Source: JAPUDS01 sp964536265
GTDB lineage: Bacteria; Patescibacteriota; Saccharimonadia; Saccharimonadales; Saccharimonadaceae
Reading direction: 5' to 3'
Assembly: GCA_964536265.1 (NCBI GenBank)
Contig: CAZHVV010000002.1
Coordinates: forward strand, 68,713 to 132,712
DNA length: 64,000 bases
Every line of letters begins with the position of its first letter. The first letter of the stretch is position 1. Positions 50,098 through 59,116 of the stretch are shown here, in pieces. The position numbers were made by a program, and so were the translations under genes. Under the pieces are notes generated by a model that was not told where the DNA came from, did not search any database, and worked only from the letters and a program-made list of their open reading frames with translations.

Positions 50098-51096
50098 ATG
50101 GAGACAGAGAAAACATACCGAATAGAGAAGTGTGACAGTAAAGTCCAATGGGACGAATTTATACTCGAAAACAACGGTCATCCGCTACAGCTCTGGGGGT
50201 GGGGCGACCTAAAAACTATTTATAACTGGCGTGCAGAGCGATTCTTTATTGTTGAAAATGAAGAGAATATCGGTGCAGTCCAGTTACTCATTCGTAAATT
50301 ACCAAAACCCTTCGGTCAGCTACTGTATGTACCACGTGGACCAGTGGTTGTGAATGGTCATAGCGAAGCTGTTTACACAGAGCTTGTGGAATACGTGCGC
50401 GAAACGCACAAAGGTATCGCTCTCACCGTCGAGCCAGATAGTTTTGAGGAACCAACAGGGGAGAGTTGGCGAGAATCGGACAACCATGTTCTTCAGCCTG
50501 CAACAATTCGTCTTGATTTATCAAAGCCGGAAGGTGTCTTACTGGGAAATATGAGCAAGAAAACGCGTCAGTATATTCGCAAGTCCGGAAGTACGACTGG
50601 CCTCGAAGTGCGCAAGATTGGTAACCCTGAAGATGTTTCTGCCTGCCTTGAACTCTACAGACAAACTGCCGGACGAGCCGGATTTAACCTCCATAAAGAC
50701 CAGTACTACATTGATTTGAATGATAAACTTGGTGAATTTTCGGTAATATTCGGCTGCTACGAAGGCGATGAGCTTGTTTCGTTCCTGTGGCTTGCAGTCA
50801 GTGAGTCAGTCGCATTCGAACTCTACGGTGGGGTCAGTGCTAGAGGCCAAGAGCTACGCGCCAATTACATTTTGAAATGGGAAGCTATCCGCCGCACGCG
50901 ACAGTGGGGGATTGCTTGTTACGATATGAATGGGCTTATCAACGATGGAATTAGTAATTTTAAGCGCGGTTTTGCGTCCCACGAAGACCGCCTCATAGGC
51001 ACCTTCGATATTCCAATGTCACCTCTGTATTCGCTATGGACAAAAGTCCTACCAGGTGGGAAAAAATTCCTCCAAAGAATTCGAAAAAAGCGCTAA
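50098..51096 (+). CDS. FemX/FemAB-type peptidoglycan bridge aminoacyltransferase
   Basis: 332 residues from the ATG at 50098, chosen by the -10 box and the METEKTY start. Two GNAT-like halves; signatures HPLQLWGWGDLK near the start, LLYVPRGPVV, MSKKTRQYIRKS and the C-terminal YDMNGLINDGISNFKRGF. FemX enzymes add amino acids from aminoacyl-tRNA to lipid II to make the peptidoglycan cross-bridge. Three tRNA-Ser genes lie in the window, but which amino acid is used is not known. Confidence 0.9.
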   Translation: METEKTYRIEKCDSKVQWDEFILENNGHPLQLWGWGDLKTIYNWRAERFFIVENEENIGAVQLLIRKLPKPFGQLLYVPRGPVVVNGHSEAVYTELVEYVRETHKGIALTVEPDSFEEPTGESWRESDNHVLQPATIRLDLSKPEGVLLGNMSKKTRQYIRKSGSTTGLEVRKIGNPEDVSACLELYRQTAGRAGFNLHKDQYYIDLNDKLGEFSVIFGCYEGDELVSFLWLAVSESVAFELYGGVSARGQELRANYILKWEAIRRTRQWGIACYDMNGLINDGISNFKRGFASHEDRLIGTFDIPMSPLYSLWTKVLPGGKKFLQRIRKKR

Positions 51097-51138
51097 GTCT
51101 AGATAAATACGCATCAAGCGGGTGACGCGAGGCGGGGT

Positions 51139-52227
51139 CTATATCCACGACGCCATGCGTAGGCTTGGCACAACTTCTACCTCTTTTGGGTCTGTTGGAG
51201 GTAGTTTTTGTGCGTGATAATACGCAAGTGTCGCTATCATAGCTGCGTTATCGGTGCAAAGACTCATAGGGGCATACTCAATTGGAATAGGTAGTGCTTC
51301 TTGTAGCTGACGACGTAGCTCAGTATTTGCCGCCACACCACCGGCGATAACCACTGAGGCGGGGTTATAGGCACGAAATGCTAACATGGTCTTTTCGACC
51401 AGTGTTTCGACTGCTATGCGTTGGAAACTAGCCGCAATATTTACTCTCAACGTGTTGGAAACGCGTTCCGGCAGCTGATGGGAAGGGAAGTCGTGCGCAA
51501 CACCAACTTCACGCTGAACTGTGCGCAACACCGCTGTTTTGAGGCCTGAGAAACTGAAATCATATGTACCAGACATTTTTGCCTTGGGGAATACAAAGGC
51601 CGAAGCGTCACCCTGTTCTGCCGCAGCAGCAATAGATGGCCCTCCAGGATACGGCAGTCCTATGATTTTGGCGACTTTGTCAAACGCTTCACCGACAGCA
51701 TCATCCTGAGTTTGACCGAGTAATTCGTAATCGCCATGGTCACGGAAAAGTACCAACTGGCTATGCCCACCAGATACGATGAGCGCTAACATTGGGAATG
51801 AAGGTTGTCGAGATGGCAGGGCAAGTGCAGTTACGGTTTCAGGCGCATCTGCTCCATGCTCAACGAGGAAATTAGCATAGACATGGGCTTCGACGTGATG
51901 GATAGGGTAGAGTGGTTTGTGTTTCACGAGGGCCAAAGTTCGTGCCGCAAGCGTTCCTACCAAGAGACTCCCAACCAGTCCAGGTGCATACGTCACGCCG
52001 ATCGCGTCAATATCGTCCCAGCTGCAGTGAGCTTGCGCTAGTGCCTCTTCGATAACAGGCACAATCACCTCAATATGACTCCGTGCTGCCACCTCTGGCA
52101 CAACACCGCCATACACGGCATGAATATCTATTTGTGAACGAACGACGTTGCTGAGCAACCGCTTGCCGTCTTCGACGACAGATGCGGCAGTTTCATCACA
52201 ACTCGACTCAATACCAAGTATTTTCAT
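51139..52227 (-). CDS. tsaD: tRNA N6-threonylcarbamoyladenosine transferase
   Basis: 362 residues. Catalyses the last step of t6A37 synthesis. ASKHA fold: GIESSCDETAASVV start, HHVEAHVYANF (metal-binding His pair), VSGGHSQLVL, PGGPSIAA and GGVAANTELRR. Slightly longer than the usual ~340 because of insertions near EHGADAPETVTALALPS. A TATAAT box ends 7 bases before the ATG. Confidence 0.96.
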   Translation of the reverse strand: MKILGIESSCDETAASVVEDGKRLLSNVVRSQIDIHAVYGGVVPEVAARSHIEVIVPVIEEALAQAHCSWDDIDAIGVTYAPGLVGSLLVGTLAARTLALVKHKPLYPIHHVEAHVYANFLVEHGADAPETVTALALPSRQPSFPMLALIVSGGHSQLVLFRDHGDYELLGQTQDDAVGEAFDKVAKIIGLPYPGGPSIAAAAEQGDASAFVFPKAKMSGTYDFSFSGLKTAVLRTVQREVGVAHDFPSHQLPERVSNTLRVNIAASFQRIAVETLVEKTMLAFRAYNPASVVIAGGVAANTELRRQLQEALPIPIEYAPMSLCTDNAAMIATLAYYHAQKLPPTDPKEVEVVPSLRMASWI

Positions 52228-52234
52228 TGGTTCT

Positions 52235-52240
52235 ATTATA
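52235..52240 (-). promoter_or_regulatory. tsaD -10 box, predicted leaderless
   Basis: Minus-strand TATAAT ending 7 bases before the ATG at 52227. Confidence 0.6.
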
Positions 52241-52263
52241 GCGTGAAAGAGGGGTGGCGGGAA

Positions 52264-53574
52264 TTATTTATGAGTGACAAGGCTTTGTCGTATAGCAGCC
52301 CGTACGACATCACTCTCGTTCCATGGATGTTCGCCATCGGCCCGCTCGATTGTCTTTTCATGGCCTTTACCCAAGAAGACAACAGTATCTTCGGAAGTAC
52401 TGACGCGGCTAACGGCAACCCGTATCGCCTCTGGACGGTCGAGAATTTTGAAGATTGTGTCACCGACAACTTTTCCGGCTTTTTCTGCACCTGCAGCGAT
52501 TTGGGTGAGAATCTCCTCACCGTCAATATCACGGTCATCTTCCTCTGTGAGAACAAGTTCATCAGCGTAATGACCAGCTATTTCGCCCTGAGTTGCACGC
52601 TTTGCCTCGTCGCGGCGACCGGCTGAGCCAAAGAGCACTACCAATTTACCCTTTGTTGTCGTCCGTAAGTCTTTTAGCAATCGTTCAAATGCATCTGGTG
52701 TGTGAGCAAAATCAATGATGGCAGAATATACCTGACCCTCGTCAATTGCACTCATGCGACCCTCGACGTGCGTCAGGGAAGCAATACCACGTTCGATTGC
52801 ACCCGGTGGCAAACCCATCTTGTGCGCAACCGACACAGCTGCAAGACTATTCGCCACATTAAACTCACCTGGTAAGCGACATTCAATGTGATAGGCAATA
52901 CCATCCAACGTTACATCATAGGTTGAGCCGTCAGAGCGTTGCTCAAGGTGTTCTGGTCGGACATCACCATGGTTCAAACCGTACAATACGTGGTTTGGAA
53001 CCACTGTTGTAAATTTAGCAGCATTAGGATCATCGGCATTGATGACTCCAAGTCGCATACCGTGTTTGGCAGTAATTTTGAAAAGTTTCAGTTTCGCTTG
53101 AAGATACCTGTCAAATGTCTTGTGATAATCAAGGTGTTCATGTGTCACATTTGTTAGAACAGCCACTTCATATGGGATACCCCAATCACGATGCTGAGCC
53201 AGCGCATGTGACGTCGTTTCCATGACGAGCCATTCGGCGCCCTGTCGATGGAATTCGTGCAAGCGTCGTTGCAAGAGCGGGGAAGATACCGTCGTCATGT
53301 GCTCTTGTTGCGACGTGATGTTGCGTCCGACTCCGTAGCCAACTGTCGTCATAAGGGCTGCATTGATACCAGCTTCAATTAAAATACTGTGAATCATGAA
53401 TGACGTTGTGGTCTTGCCGTTCGTACCCGTCACGCCGATGACGCGCATACCACGTGCTGGCCAACCATAGCGAGTGGAAACTACAGCCGCCTCGAGAAGA
53501 TGCCCCGTTGGTTCAATGAGTTCAAACGCTCGCTTGGGGAGTAGTCTTTTCACTCTATCACGCAGTTTCGACAT
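52264..53574 (-). CDS. murE: Mur ligase, MurE type
   Basis: 436 residues from the ATG at 53574. ATP site GVTGTNGKTTTSFMIHS, LNVTHEHLDYH and a central VEGRMSAIDEGQVYSAIIDFAHTPD in parts. The mDAP-type DNPR motif is not found; the matching place reads TEEDDRDIDGEEIL, so the third residue added may not be diaminopimelate. The usual N-terminal UDP-binding domain is short. Adds an amino acid to UDP-MurNAc-dipeptide in the cytoplasm. TATACT ends 8 bases before the ATG. Confidence 0.87.
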   Translation of the reverse strand: MSKLRDRVKRLLPKRAFELIEPTGHLLEAAVVSTRYGWPARGMRVIGVTGTNGKTTTSFMIHSILIEAGINAALMTTVGYGVGRNITSQQEHMTTVSSPLLQRRLHEFHRQGAEWLVMETTSHALAQHRDWGIPYEVAVLTNVTHEHLDYHKTFDRYLQAKLKLFKITAKHGMRLGVINADDPNAAKFTTVVPNHVLYGLNHGDVRPEHLEQRSDGSTYDVTLDGIAYHIECRLPGEFNVANSLAAVSVAHKMGLPPGAIERGIASLTHVEGRMSAIDEGQVYSAIIDFAHTPDAFERLLKDLRTTTKGKLVVLFGSAGRRDEAKRATQGEIAGHYADELVLTEEDDRDIDGEEILTQIAAGAEKAGKVVGDTIFKILDRPEAIRVAVSRVSTSEDTVVFLGKGHEKTIERADGEHPWNESDVVRAAIRQSLVTHK

Positions 53575-53582
53575 ATACTCCC

Positions 53583-53588
53583 AGTATA
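53583..53588 (-). promoter_or_regulatory. murE -10 box, near leaderless
   Basis: Minus-strand TATACT ending 8 bases before the ATG at 53574; GGGAG lies between but would fall in the first bases of the mRNA. Confidence 0.5.
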
Positions 53589-53602
53589 GAGTATCGAGCT
53601 CA

Positions 53603-54484
53603 CTACTCAAGCGTTAATGACGTACACCGTATAAAGCCACCACCCTTAATGAGCTCTGTCACGTGTGGCGTGAGGACATGAATACCACGACAGCGAAGTT
53701 CGGCCTGGAGCTCAGGTGCGTGGTCACTCATGATAACCGTTTCGCCAGTTGAGACAAGGTTACACGCGAAGCCTTTTTTTGCTTCGTCAAGGCTCACAAG
53801 TATCGTGTCGACATCGGTCAAATCCGCGAGAATTTCTTGGCTTTCTGGCAGGAAGACTTCCGGACAGTAGGCGATAATACCTGGTTTGTCACCATTTGGG
53901 AGGCGAATAATGCTCAGTGCAAGATCAATATCGTAGAAGAAACTATCAGGCCAACCACTAACAGCGTTAATGATGGGTGTGCCAGCTTCATCGAGTTCGG
54001 GAATAGTTTGTAGCTGAATTCGCTCAAAACCAAGTGTCTTGGCTACGAAAGCCTGTGCCTCTGCATCGCTGCGGTAGCCTTGACCACAGAAGAGGATGTT
54101 CCCAAATGGCAAAGCATCGCCTTGTCCGCTCCATTTCAGATTGTCAGGAACGTCAATCACCTCATATCCTAAACTTTCGAGTGTTTGACGTGCAACAATC
54201 TCTTCAGTTTGGCGCGTTTTGGGGAGTCGAGAGATAACTGCGCGCCCGTTTCGTGTCAGTGCCCAGTTTGCGGTATAGACACCGTCCTGCGAGGTCTCAG
54301 GCGGTTCTGCGTGCACAATTTCAATGCCGGCCTCTTTGAATAGACTGGCAATAGCTTCATGTTCCGTAATTGCCCCAGTAACATCGACTGTTTCGGGCGC
54401 ATAGTACGGATTAATAGTCGCCACATTATCAAAATATCGGGCACTACTCATCAAGACGCGACGGTTCATCATCGGTTGTTGCAT
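53603..54484 (-). CDS. Amidinotransferase-fold enzyme (DDAH/arginine deiminase-like)
   Basis: 293 residues. The repeated beta-beta-alpha propeller of guanidino-group enzymes: YTANWAL with acidic residue before it, GQGDALPFGNILFCGQGYRSD, SFFYDIDLALSII, and the C-terminal GGGFIRCTSLTL with the catalytic Cys. Shorter than arginine deiminase (~400), so nearer to dimethylarginine dimethylaminohydrolase or an ornithine/citrulline-forming relative. It ends 29 bases before the murE start. Substrate not fixed. Confidence 0.82.
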   Translation of the reverse strand: MQQPMMNRRVLMSSARYFDNVATINPYYAPETVDVTGAITEHEAIASLFKEAGIEIVHAEPPETSQDGVYTANWALTRNGRAVISRLPKTRQTEEIVARQTLESLGYEVIDVPDNLKWSGQGDALPFGNILFCGQGYRSDAEAQAFVAKTLGFERIQLQTIPELDEAGTPIINAVSGWPDSFFYDIDLALSIIRLPNGDKPGIIAYCPEVFLPESQEILADLTDVDTILVSLDEAKKGFACNLVSTGETVIMSDHAPELQAELRCRGIHVLTPHVTELIKGGGFIRCTSLTLE

Positions 54485-54514
54485 ACTAATTCCATTGTAC
54501 TCCAGAAATTGAAC

Positions 54515-54542
54515 TGGTCCGGCCCCCGAAGGGACCGGACCA
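54515..54542 (-). terminator. GC-rich hairpin after the 119-residue gene
   Basis: TGGTCCGG (54515-54522) and CCGGACCA (54535-54542) with inner CCC/GGG pairs. On the minus strand followed by GTTCAATTTC, a weak U tract. 7 bases after the stop of the 54549 gene. Confidence 0.6.
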
Positions 54543-54548
54543 TTGCGT

Positions 54549-54908
54549 TCAGCGCCGATGGAGTCGACTCATGTGCCTGACGCGACCGATTGCTTGAGGC
54601 ACGTATTTCTGCCCAAAGATCTTCTCGGTGAACGCACCAGGACGAATCGTCACGACCTTGACTCTGGGTGCTTTCTTGACGGGGGTAACCCTCATCTCGA
54701 GCACTACCACAGAGGTCTCAGCATCGTCATCATCCGGAAGCATGGCCATGGCCATGTCGCGAGTTGCTACTCGCTCAACCTTCCATCTGGCCTCCGGCAA
54801 AAGCGTGCAGACTCGGAAGTCGCCGACGACGAGACCACTGGGGGCTCGTTGAATGGCTACCTCTTCGAAGTACGCCGGGGTACCGACAACATTGTCGTCA
54901 TTGCTCAT
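54549..54908 (-). CDS. Unrecognised 119-residue protein
   Basis: Start at 54908 (MSNDDNVVGTPAYFEE) because AGAAGGGA is 5-6 bases before it. Predicted beta strands alternate with charged turns; ends in a basic tail (RVRHMSRLHRR). No signal or membrane part. Visibly richer in GC than its neighbours, with a consensus promoter and ~80-base leader, the same style as the small gene at 35371. Possibly of different origin; function unknown. Confidence 0.65.
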   Translation of the reverse strand: MSNDDNVVGTPAYFEEVAIQRAPSGLVVGDFRVCTLLPEARWKVERVATRDMAMAMLPDDDDAETSVVVLEMRVTPVKKAPRVKVVTIRPGAFTEKIFGQKYVPQAIGRVRHMSRLHRR

Positions 54909-54994
54909 TTCAATCCCTTCTGGGCTATTACTCACGACACCGTGCCGTAAGTGAATGAGCGTCCCCTCTACTGGCTGCAGAGCTGAACATACTT

Positions 54995-55023
54995 ATATTA
55001 ACATAATGGCTATTGATTGTCAA
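54995..55023 (-). promoter_or_regulatory. Promoter of the 119-residue gene
   Basis: Minus-strand TTGACA (55018-55023), 17-base spacer, TAATAT (54995-55000). The -35 is half of a perfect TGTCAATTGACA palindrome (55018-55029). Confidence 0.8.
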
Positions 55024-55090
55024 TTGACACCTGCCGCATGCTTCTTGCGCTGTGTGTCATAATGGAAATCAGTAAATTTATGGAGGATAT

Positions 55091-55849
55091 ATGGCAAAGA
55101 AAGTCATTGCTTTTGACCAAGACGACACACTGAATATCACCAAATTGCCCGTTGATACTACAATGGCAGACCTGTTAACCAGACTGCTAGACAAATACGA
55201 AGTGTGCGTTATCAGCGGTACAGACTGGGATGTTATGAGAAAAAATGACGTTGATCCATTGGTCAACGCTACACCCGAACAACTCAAGCGACTGCACATC
55301 ATGCCGACAACCGGAACGCAATACTGGCACTACATTGATGGCGATTGGAAGCGTGAATACGCACATTTCTTGACAGATGAGCAAGCCCAAAAGATTACCC
55401 TAGAACTCGAGAAAGCAGCTCGTACTCTCGATTACTGGTGCGAAAATCCAAACGGCGAAATTATTGAAAATCGCGGTAGCCAAATCACTTTTTCGGCTTT
55501 GGGACAGTGGGCAACACCAGAGGACAAGCATGCATGGGACCCTGATATGGAAAAACGTAAGGAAATTGTCAAATTGCTCGAGCCAGAACTAGCGGGAATC
55601 GATGTAAAAATTGGCATCGGCGGTGCCACATCGATTGACATCACACTACCAGGTATTGATAAGGCCTACGGTATGCGACAGCTTATGGAACAGACTGGAT
55701 ACGCTATGGAAGAAATTCTCTTCATAGGTGACAAGTTGCAACCTGGTGGCAACGATTACCCTGTGAAGGCTATGGGTATCGATACGATTGAAGTCACATC
55801 TCACGAGGACACAAACTGGATATTGCGCGGAGTTCTCGGAGTTTCATAA
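55091..55849 (+). CDS. HAD-type phosphomannomutase-like phosphatase
   Basis: 252 residues. Resembles the eukaryotic-type PMM family: KVIAFDQDDTLN (nucleophile Asp and second Asp), CVISGTDWD, NRGSQITFSALGQWA, GGATSIDITLPGIDKAYG and FIGDKLQPGGNDYP. Such proteins interconvert mannose-6-P and mannose-1-P or act as phosphatases. GGAGG lies 7 bases before the ATG. Coupled (TAATG) to the next gene, a sugar-phosphate epimerase. Confidence 0.87.
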   Translation: MAKKVIAFDQDDTLNITKLPVDTTMADLLTRLLDKYEVCVISGTDWDVMRKNDVDPLVNATPEQLKRLHIMPTTGTQYWHYIDGDWKREYAHFLTDEQAQKITLELEKAARTLDYWCENPNGEIIENRGSQITFSALGQWATPEDKHAWDPDMEKRKEIVKLLEPELAGIDVKIGIGGATSIDITLPGIDKAYGMRQLMEQTGYAMEEILFIGDKLQPGGNDYPVKAMGIDTIEVTSHEDTNWILRGVLGVS

Positions 55850-56559
55850 TGATTCAGCTGGCCAAGGGCTTAGCTACTGCTACTATCAACCCTTATGGGG
55901 CGTGGGTGACGGGATTATCTCTTGAGGATACGCCTGTGCTACACCCGTTTACTGAGCTGAACAATGCTGATGGTGAGAGCAAGAAACGAGGTGGCATGCA
56001 CGTTTGTTTGCCAAACTTTGGATCTGGCGGCGATAGCGGCCTCATGCAGCACGGCTTTGGACGTGAGCTCGAGTGGAATATCAATGCACAAAAGGAGAAT
56101 AGCCTTGAACTATCTCTTGAGAATGCACCCGAACCATATGAAAATCTGCGGGCTACGTTGCAGTATGAACTACTACTGACGAGTTTTTCTGCGACATTGT
56201 CTGTACGAAACACCGGCGGCCAGCCACTCCGTGTTGCTCCTGCATTCCATCCATATTTTCAGCTACAAGACCAAGAGACAATCGTCACGGTTAATGGCGT
56301 ACAATACCAGCTAGACGAGCTTGCAGGTACAGAATTTATCGAGGCTGACTCCGTAACAGTCGTGACAGCTTCGCAACATCTAACACTGAGTCAAAGTGGT
56401 TTATCGACATGGGCAATCTGGACTGACCAGCTTGGGCCGTATGCCTGCGTCGAACCTACATTCGGCGGCTACCGTTTTGTATCATCTCCTCAAGACGACG
56501 AGTGGCTCGCGCCAAATTCTACCCGTTCATACGACTTTGGAATCAATTTTAGTAGTTGA
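55849..56559 (+). CDS. Aldose/hexose-phosphate epimerase-like protein
   Basis: 236 residues, galactose mutarotase fold. GGMHVCLPNFG and GLMQHGFGRELEW hold the first catalytic His region, PAFHPYFQL the second, and VEPTFGGYRF the late acidic part, as in YeaD-like D-hexose-6-phosphate epimerases. Start overlaps the stop of the PMM-like gene, so the two likely work on the same sugar phosphate. Confidence 0.82.
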   Translation: MIQLAKGLATATINPYGAWVTGLSLEDTPVLHPFTELNNADGESKKRGGMHVCLPNFGSGGDSGLMQHGFGRELEWNINAQKENSLELSLENAPEPYENLRATLQYELLLTSFSATLSVRNTGGQPLRVAPAFHPYFQLQDQETIVTVNGVQYQLDELAGTEFIEADSVTVVTASQHLTLSQSGLSTWAIWTDQLGPYACVEPTFGGYRFVSSPQDDEWLAPNSTRSYDFGINFSS

Positions 56560-56570
56560 GCATATTAGAA

Positions 56571-56597
56571 TTAGCACTCAAGCTTGACGAGTGCCAA
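56571..56597 (+). promoter_or_regulatory. CIRCE operator of groESL
   Basis: TTAGCACTC (56571-56579), 9-base spacer, GAGTGCCAA (56589-56597). It matches the CIRCE consensus TTAGCACTC-N9-GAGTGCTAA with one mismatch. It overlaps the -35 of the promoter, so HrcA binding would repress. hrcA is not in the window. Confidence 0.92.
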
Positions 56598-56613
56598 CTT
56601 TGTTCGTTACAAT
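56584..56613 (+). promoter_or_regulatory. groESL promoter
   Basis: TTGACG (56584-56589), 18-base spacer, TACAAT (56608-56613). Leader of ~28 bases with AAGGAGG before the groES ATG. Confidence 0.7.
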
Positions 56614-56647
56614 GAGTCCATAGTTGATTAACAAGGAGGAAAAACGA

Positions 56648-56926
56648 ATGTCAGTACCTATCGCACCCCTGGCTGATCGAATCGTCGCTGTTCGCGAAAC
56701 AAGCGAAGCAAAGACGTCGAGCGGCCTCTATCTACCAAGTAACTCGAAAGAGAAACCAGTTGTCGCCACTGTTGTTGCTGTCGGCCCAAAGGTCGGCCAC
56801 GTGAAAACAGGTGACAAGATTGTTTACAAAGAATACGCCACGACCGAACTCAAGATTGATGGCACGGATTATTTGATTGTTAAAGAAGAGGACGTACTTG
56901 CGACGGTCTCAAAAAGTAGTAAATAG
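56648..56926 (+). CDS. groES: Co-chaperonin GroES
   Basis: 92 residues from the ATG at 56648 after AAGGAGGAAAAACGA; an upstream ATG at 56624 lies before that site. PIAPLADRIVAVRE, the mobile loop TSSGLYLP and the VGHVKTGDKIVYKEYA strand are standard. It caps the GroEL ring. Confidence 0.96.
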   Translation: MSVPIAPLADRIVAVRETSEAKTSSGLYLPSNSKEKPVVATVVAVGPKVGHVKTGDKIVYKEYATTELKIDGTDYLIVKEEDVLATVSKSSK

Positions 56927-56940
56927 GGAGTCAAAAGCAT

Positions 56941-58575
56941 ATGGCAAAGAAAGTTTTTTATGACGATGATGCCCGCGCCCGAGTTCTCGGCGGCGCACAA
57001 GCACTCTACGACGCAGTCAAGGTCACAATGGGGCCAAAAGGCCGTAATGTGGTTATCCAGAAGGGCTACGGCGGCCCAACGGTCACTCACGACGGCGTAA
57101 CGGTTGCCGAAAGTATTGACCTACCAGATAGCAACGAAGAAACTCTTGGTTTTAAGGTTGGTGCAGAGCTTATCAAGCAAGCTGCGACCAAAATGAATAA
57201 GTCAGCCGGCGATGGTACAACAACTGTCACTGTGCTGACCTACACAATATTGAAGGAAGCGAACCGCTTGATTGCCGCCGGCCACAACCCAATGGAACTG
57301 CGCAAAGGCGTCGAGGCAGCAGCGGCAGATGTACTCAGCTCACTCGAGAAACTTGCTGAACCAGTTGCCGGTAAACAAAATCGTGTTGCTGAAGTCGCGA
57401 CTATCTCAGCAGCCGACGCAGAAATTGGCAAGCTCATCGCCGATGTCATAGCAAAGGTCGGCAAAGACGGTGTCGTCACCGTCGAAGAAGGCAAGGGCCT
57501 CAAGATGGAATCAGAGGTCGTTGAGGGCTTTACGTTCGACCGCGGCTACATCAGCAGTTACATGTCAACCGACATGACTCGTATGGAAGCCTCGTATGAA
57601 AAGCCAGCAATCGTCATCACTGACGGTAAAGTTGCTTCTGTCCAGGAATTCTTGCCAATCCTCGAGAAATTAGCCGCAGCTGGCAAGAAAGATGTCCTCC
57701 TTATTGCGGAAGATGTCGAGGGTGAAGCCCTTGGTGTATTGATTTTGAACAAACTAAAAGGTGTCTTCAATACCGTAGCAGTCAAAGCGCCTGCATTCGG
57801 TGATCGCCGCAAGGAAATACTTGAAGATATTGCAATCCTCACAGGAGCAACAGTTATCAGCGCTGAGCGTGGTTTGACGTTCGAGAACGCCGAGCTTGAT
57901 GTCGTTGGTACTGCCCGCAAGGTTATCGTCAGCAAGGACGAAACGACAGTCATTGAAGGTGCCGGTTCAACTGCTGATGTAAAAGCTCGAATCAAACAGA
58001 TTCAGTCCCAGGCAGCTGTTGCGACGAGCGAATATGACAAAGAAAACTATGACAAACGCGCCGCAGCGCTTTCCGGCAAAGTTGCCGTCATTAAGGTCGG
58101 TGGGGCAACTGAAACAGAAATCGAAGAAAAGAAATTCCGAGTCGATGATGCCGTTGCGGCGACAAAAGCCGCGCTCGCCGAAGGAATTGTTCCAGGTGGT
58201 GGTGTTACACTCGTCAATTTAGCCGACGAAATCACCTCTGGTGGAGCAGATTCACACTCAGCTGGTGGTAGTATCCTCAAAGAGGCGCTATACCAACCGT
58301 TCCGTCAGTTGATGCTAAACGCAGGATTAAACGCTGATGCGCTTCTTGCTCAAGTCCAGTCTGCTAAGGCAGGGTATGGTATCGATGTGAATGATCCGAA
58401 CACTGTTGTCGATATGAAAGCACATGGTGTTGTTGACCCAGTAATGGTCACGAAACAGGCGATTCAGAATGCCGTTTCTATCGCCGCAACAGCAATGACA
58501 ATGGGCGCACTTGTTGTTGAGCTACCAGAAAAAGAAGCTCCTGCTGCACCACAAATGGGTGGCATGGGCTACTAA
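56941..58575 (+). CDS. groEL: Chaperonin GroEL
   Basis: 544 residues, usual length. KVFYDDDARARVLGGAQALYDAVKVTMGPKG in parts, DGVTVAESIDLPD, the ATPase GDGTTTVTVLTYTIL and Asp in the conserved late region (GYGIDVN). C-terminus ends MGGMGY, a short GGM tail. Folds proteins in an ATP-driven double ring. Co-transcribed with groES (14-base gap). Confidence 0.98.
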   Translation: MAKKVFYDDDARARVLGGAQALYDAVKVTMGPKGRNVVIQKGYGGPTVTHDGVTVAESIDLPDSNEETLGFKVGAELIKQAATKMNKSAGDGTTTVTVLTYTILKEANRLIAAGHNPMELRKGVEAAAADVLSSLEKLAEPVAGKQNRVAEVATISAADAEIGKLIADVIAKVGKDGVVTVEEGKGLKMESEVVEGFTFDRGYISSYMSTDMTRMEASYEKPAIVITDGKVASVQEFLPILEKLAAAGKKDVLLIAEDVEGEALGVLILNKLKGVFNTVAVKAPAFGDRRKEILEDIAILTGATVISAERGLTFENAELDVVGTARKVIVSKDETTVIEGAGSTADVKARIKQIQSQAAVATSEYDKENYDKRAAALSGKVAVIKVGGATETEIEEKKFRVDDAVAATKAALAEGIVPGGGVTLVNLADEITSGGADSHSAGGSILKEALYQPFRQLMLNAGLNADALLAQVQSAKAGYGIDVNDPNTVVDMKAHGVVDPVMVTKQAIQNAVSIAATAMTMGALVVELPEKEAPAAPQMGGMGY

Positions 58576-58589
58576 AGTCGTTACCTCAT

Positions 58590-58617
58590 AAAAAAGAGGC
58601 CATGTGGCCTCTTTTTT
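58590..58617 (+). terminator. groESL terminator (bidirectional)
   Basis: AAAAAAGAGGCC (58590-58601), loop ATGT, GGCCTCTTTTTT (58606-58617). Perfect 12-bp stem with U tract on both strands; also serves the convergent gene at 58631. Confidence 0.93.
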
Positions 58618-58630
58618 ATATGCATTTTGT

Positions 58631-59116
58631 TTATTGTGCCGGATGCGAGAAGTAATCAATCTCTTTGATAACATCGAGCAGTGCTTCGGCGCGGCGAGAA
58701 TCATCCTCAATTGCTTTTGCCGCTTCATGCGCAGCGCCAATCAGGCCTTTATCGTCGGTCGAGCGAATAATCAAAAGTAGGGTGTCGAACTTTTCGTCAG
58801 CTGGTAAATCAAGCTTGTCGACAAGAGGTCGTAGCTCGCCAAGGGCATCTTTTTTGATGCTCTCGAGGTCGCTATCGACAGTCATTACTGGCTGAACAGG
58901 AGCAACAACAGGTGTTGATTCGGTAGCAGCGGTTGCCGTGACAGGTTCCAATGGTGCGACAGATGCAGGTTCTTCAAACTGGAGACCAGCGTCAGTAGCG
59001 GCTGGCATTGACGGAGCCATCGGCGCAGCAGGCTGTGCCATATCTTTGTTCATACTCTCGAGTACTTTTGCGAGTTCTTGGTCGTCGCTCACCGGTGCTT
59101 GTGTTGTTGCATCCAT
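58631..59116 (-). CDS. Unrecognised soluble protein with Pro/Ala/Thr-rich centre
   Basis: 161 residues from the ATG at 59116, preceded by GGGGTGGG; an ATG at 59155 is possible but less supported. Residues ~1-85 low-complexity (Pro, Ala, Thr); the last ~75 residues form a helical domain with LGELRPLVDKLDLPADEKFDTLL in parts and AKAIEDDSRRAEALLDVIKEI. Similar domains occur in CPR genomes to my knowledge without known role. Confidence 0.65.
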   Translation of the reverse strand: MDATTQAPVSDDQELAKVLESMNKDMAQPAAPMAPSMPAATDAGLQFEEPASVAPLEPVTATAATESTPVVAPVQPVMTVDSDLESIKKDALGELRPLVDKLDLPADEKFDTLLLIIRSTDDKGLIGAAHEAAKAIEDDSRRAEALLDVIKEIDYFSHPAQ

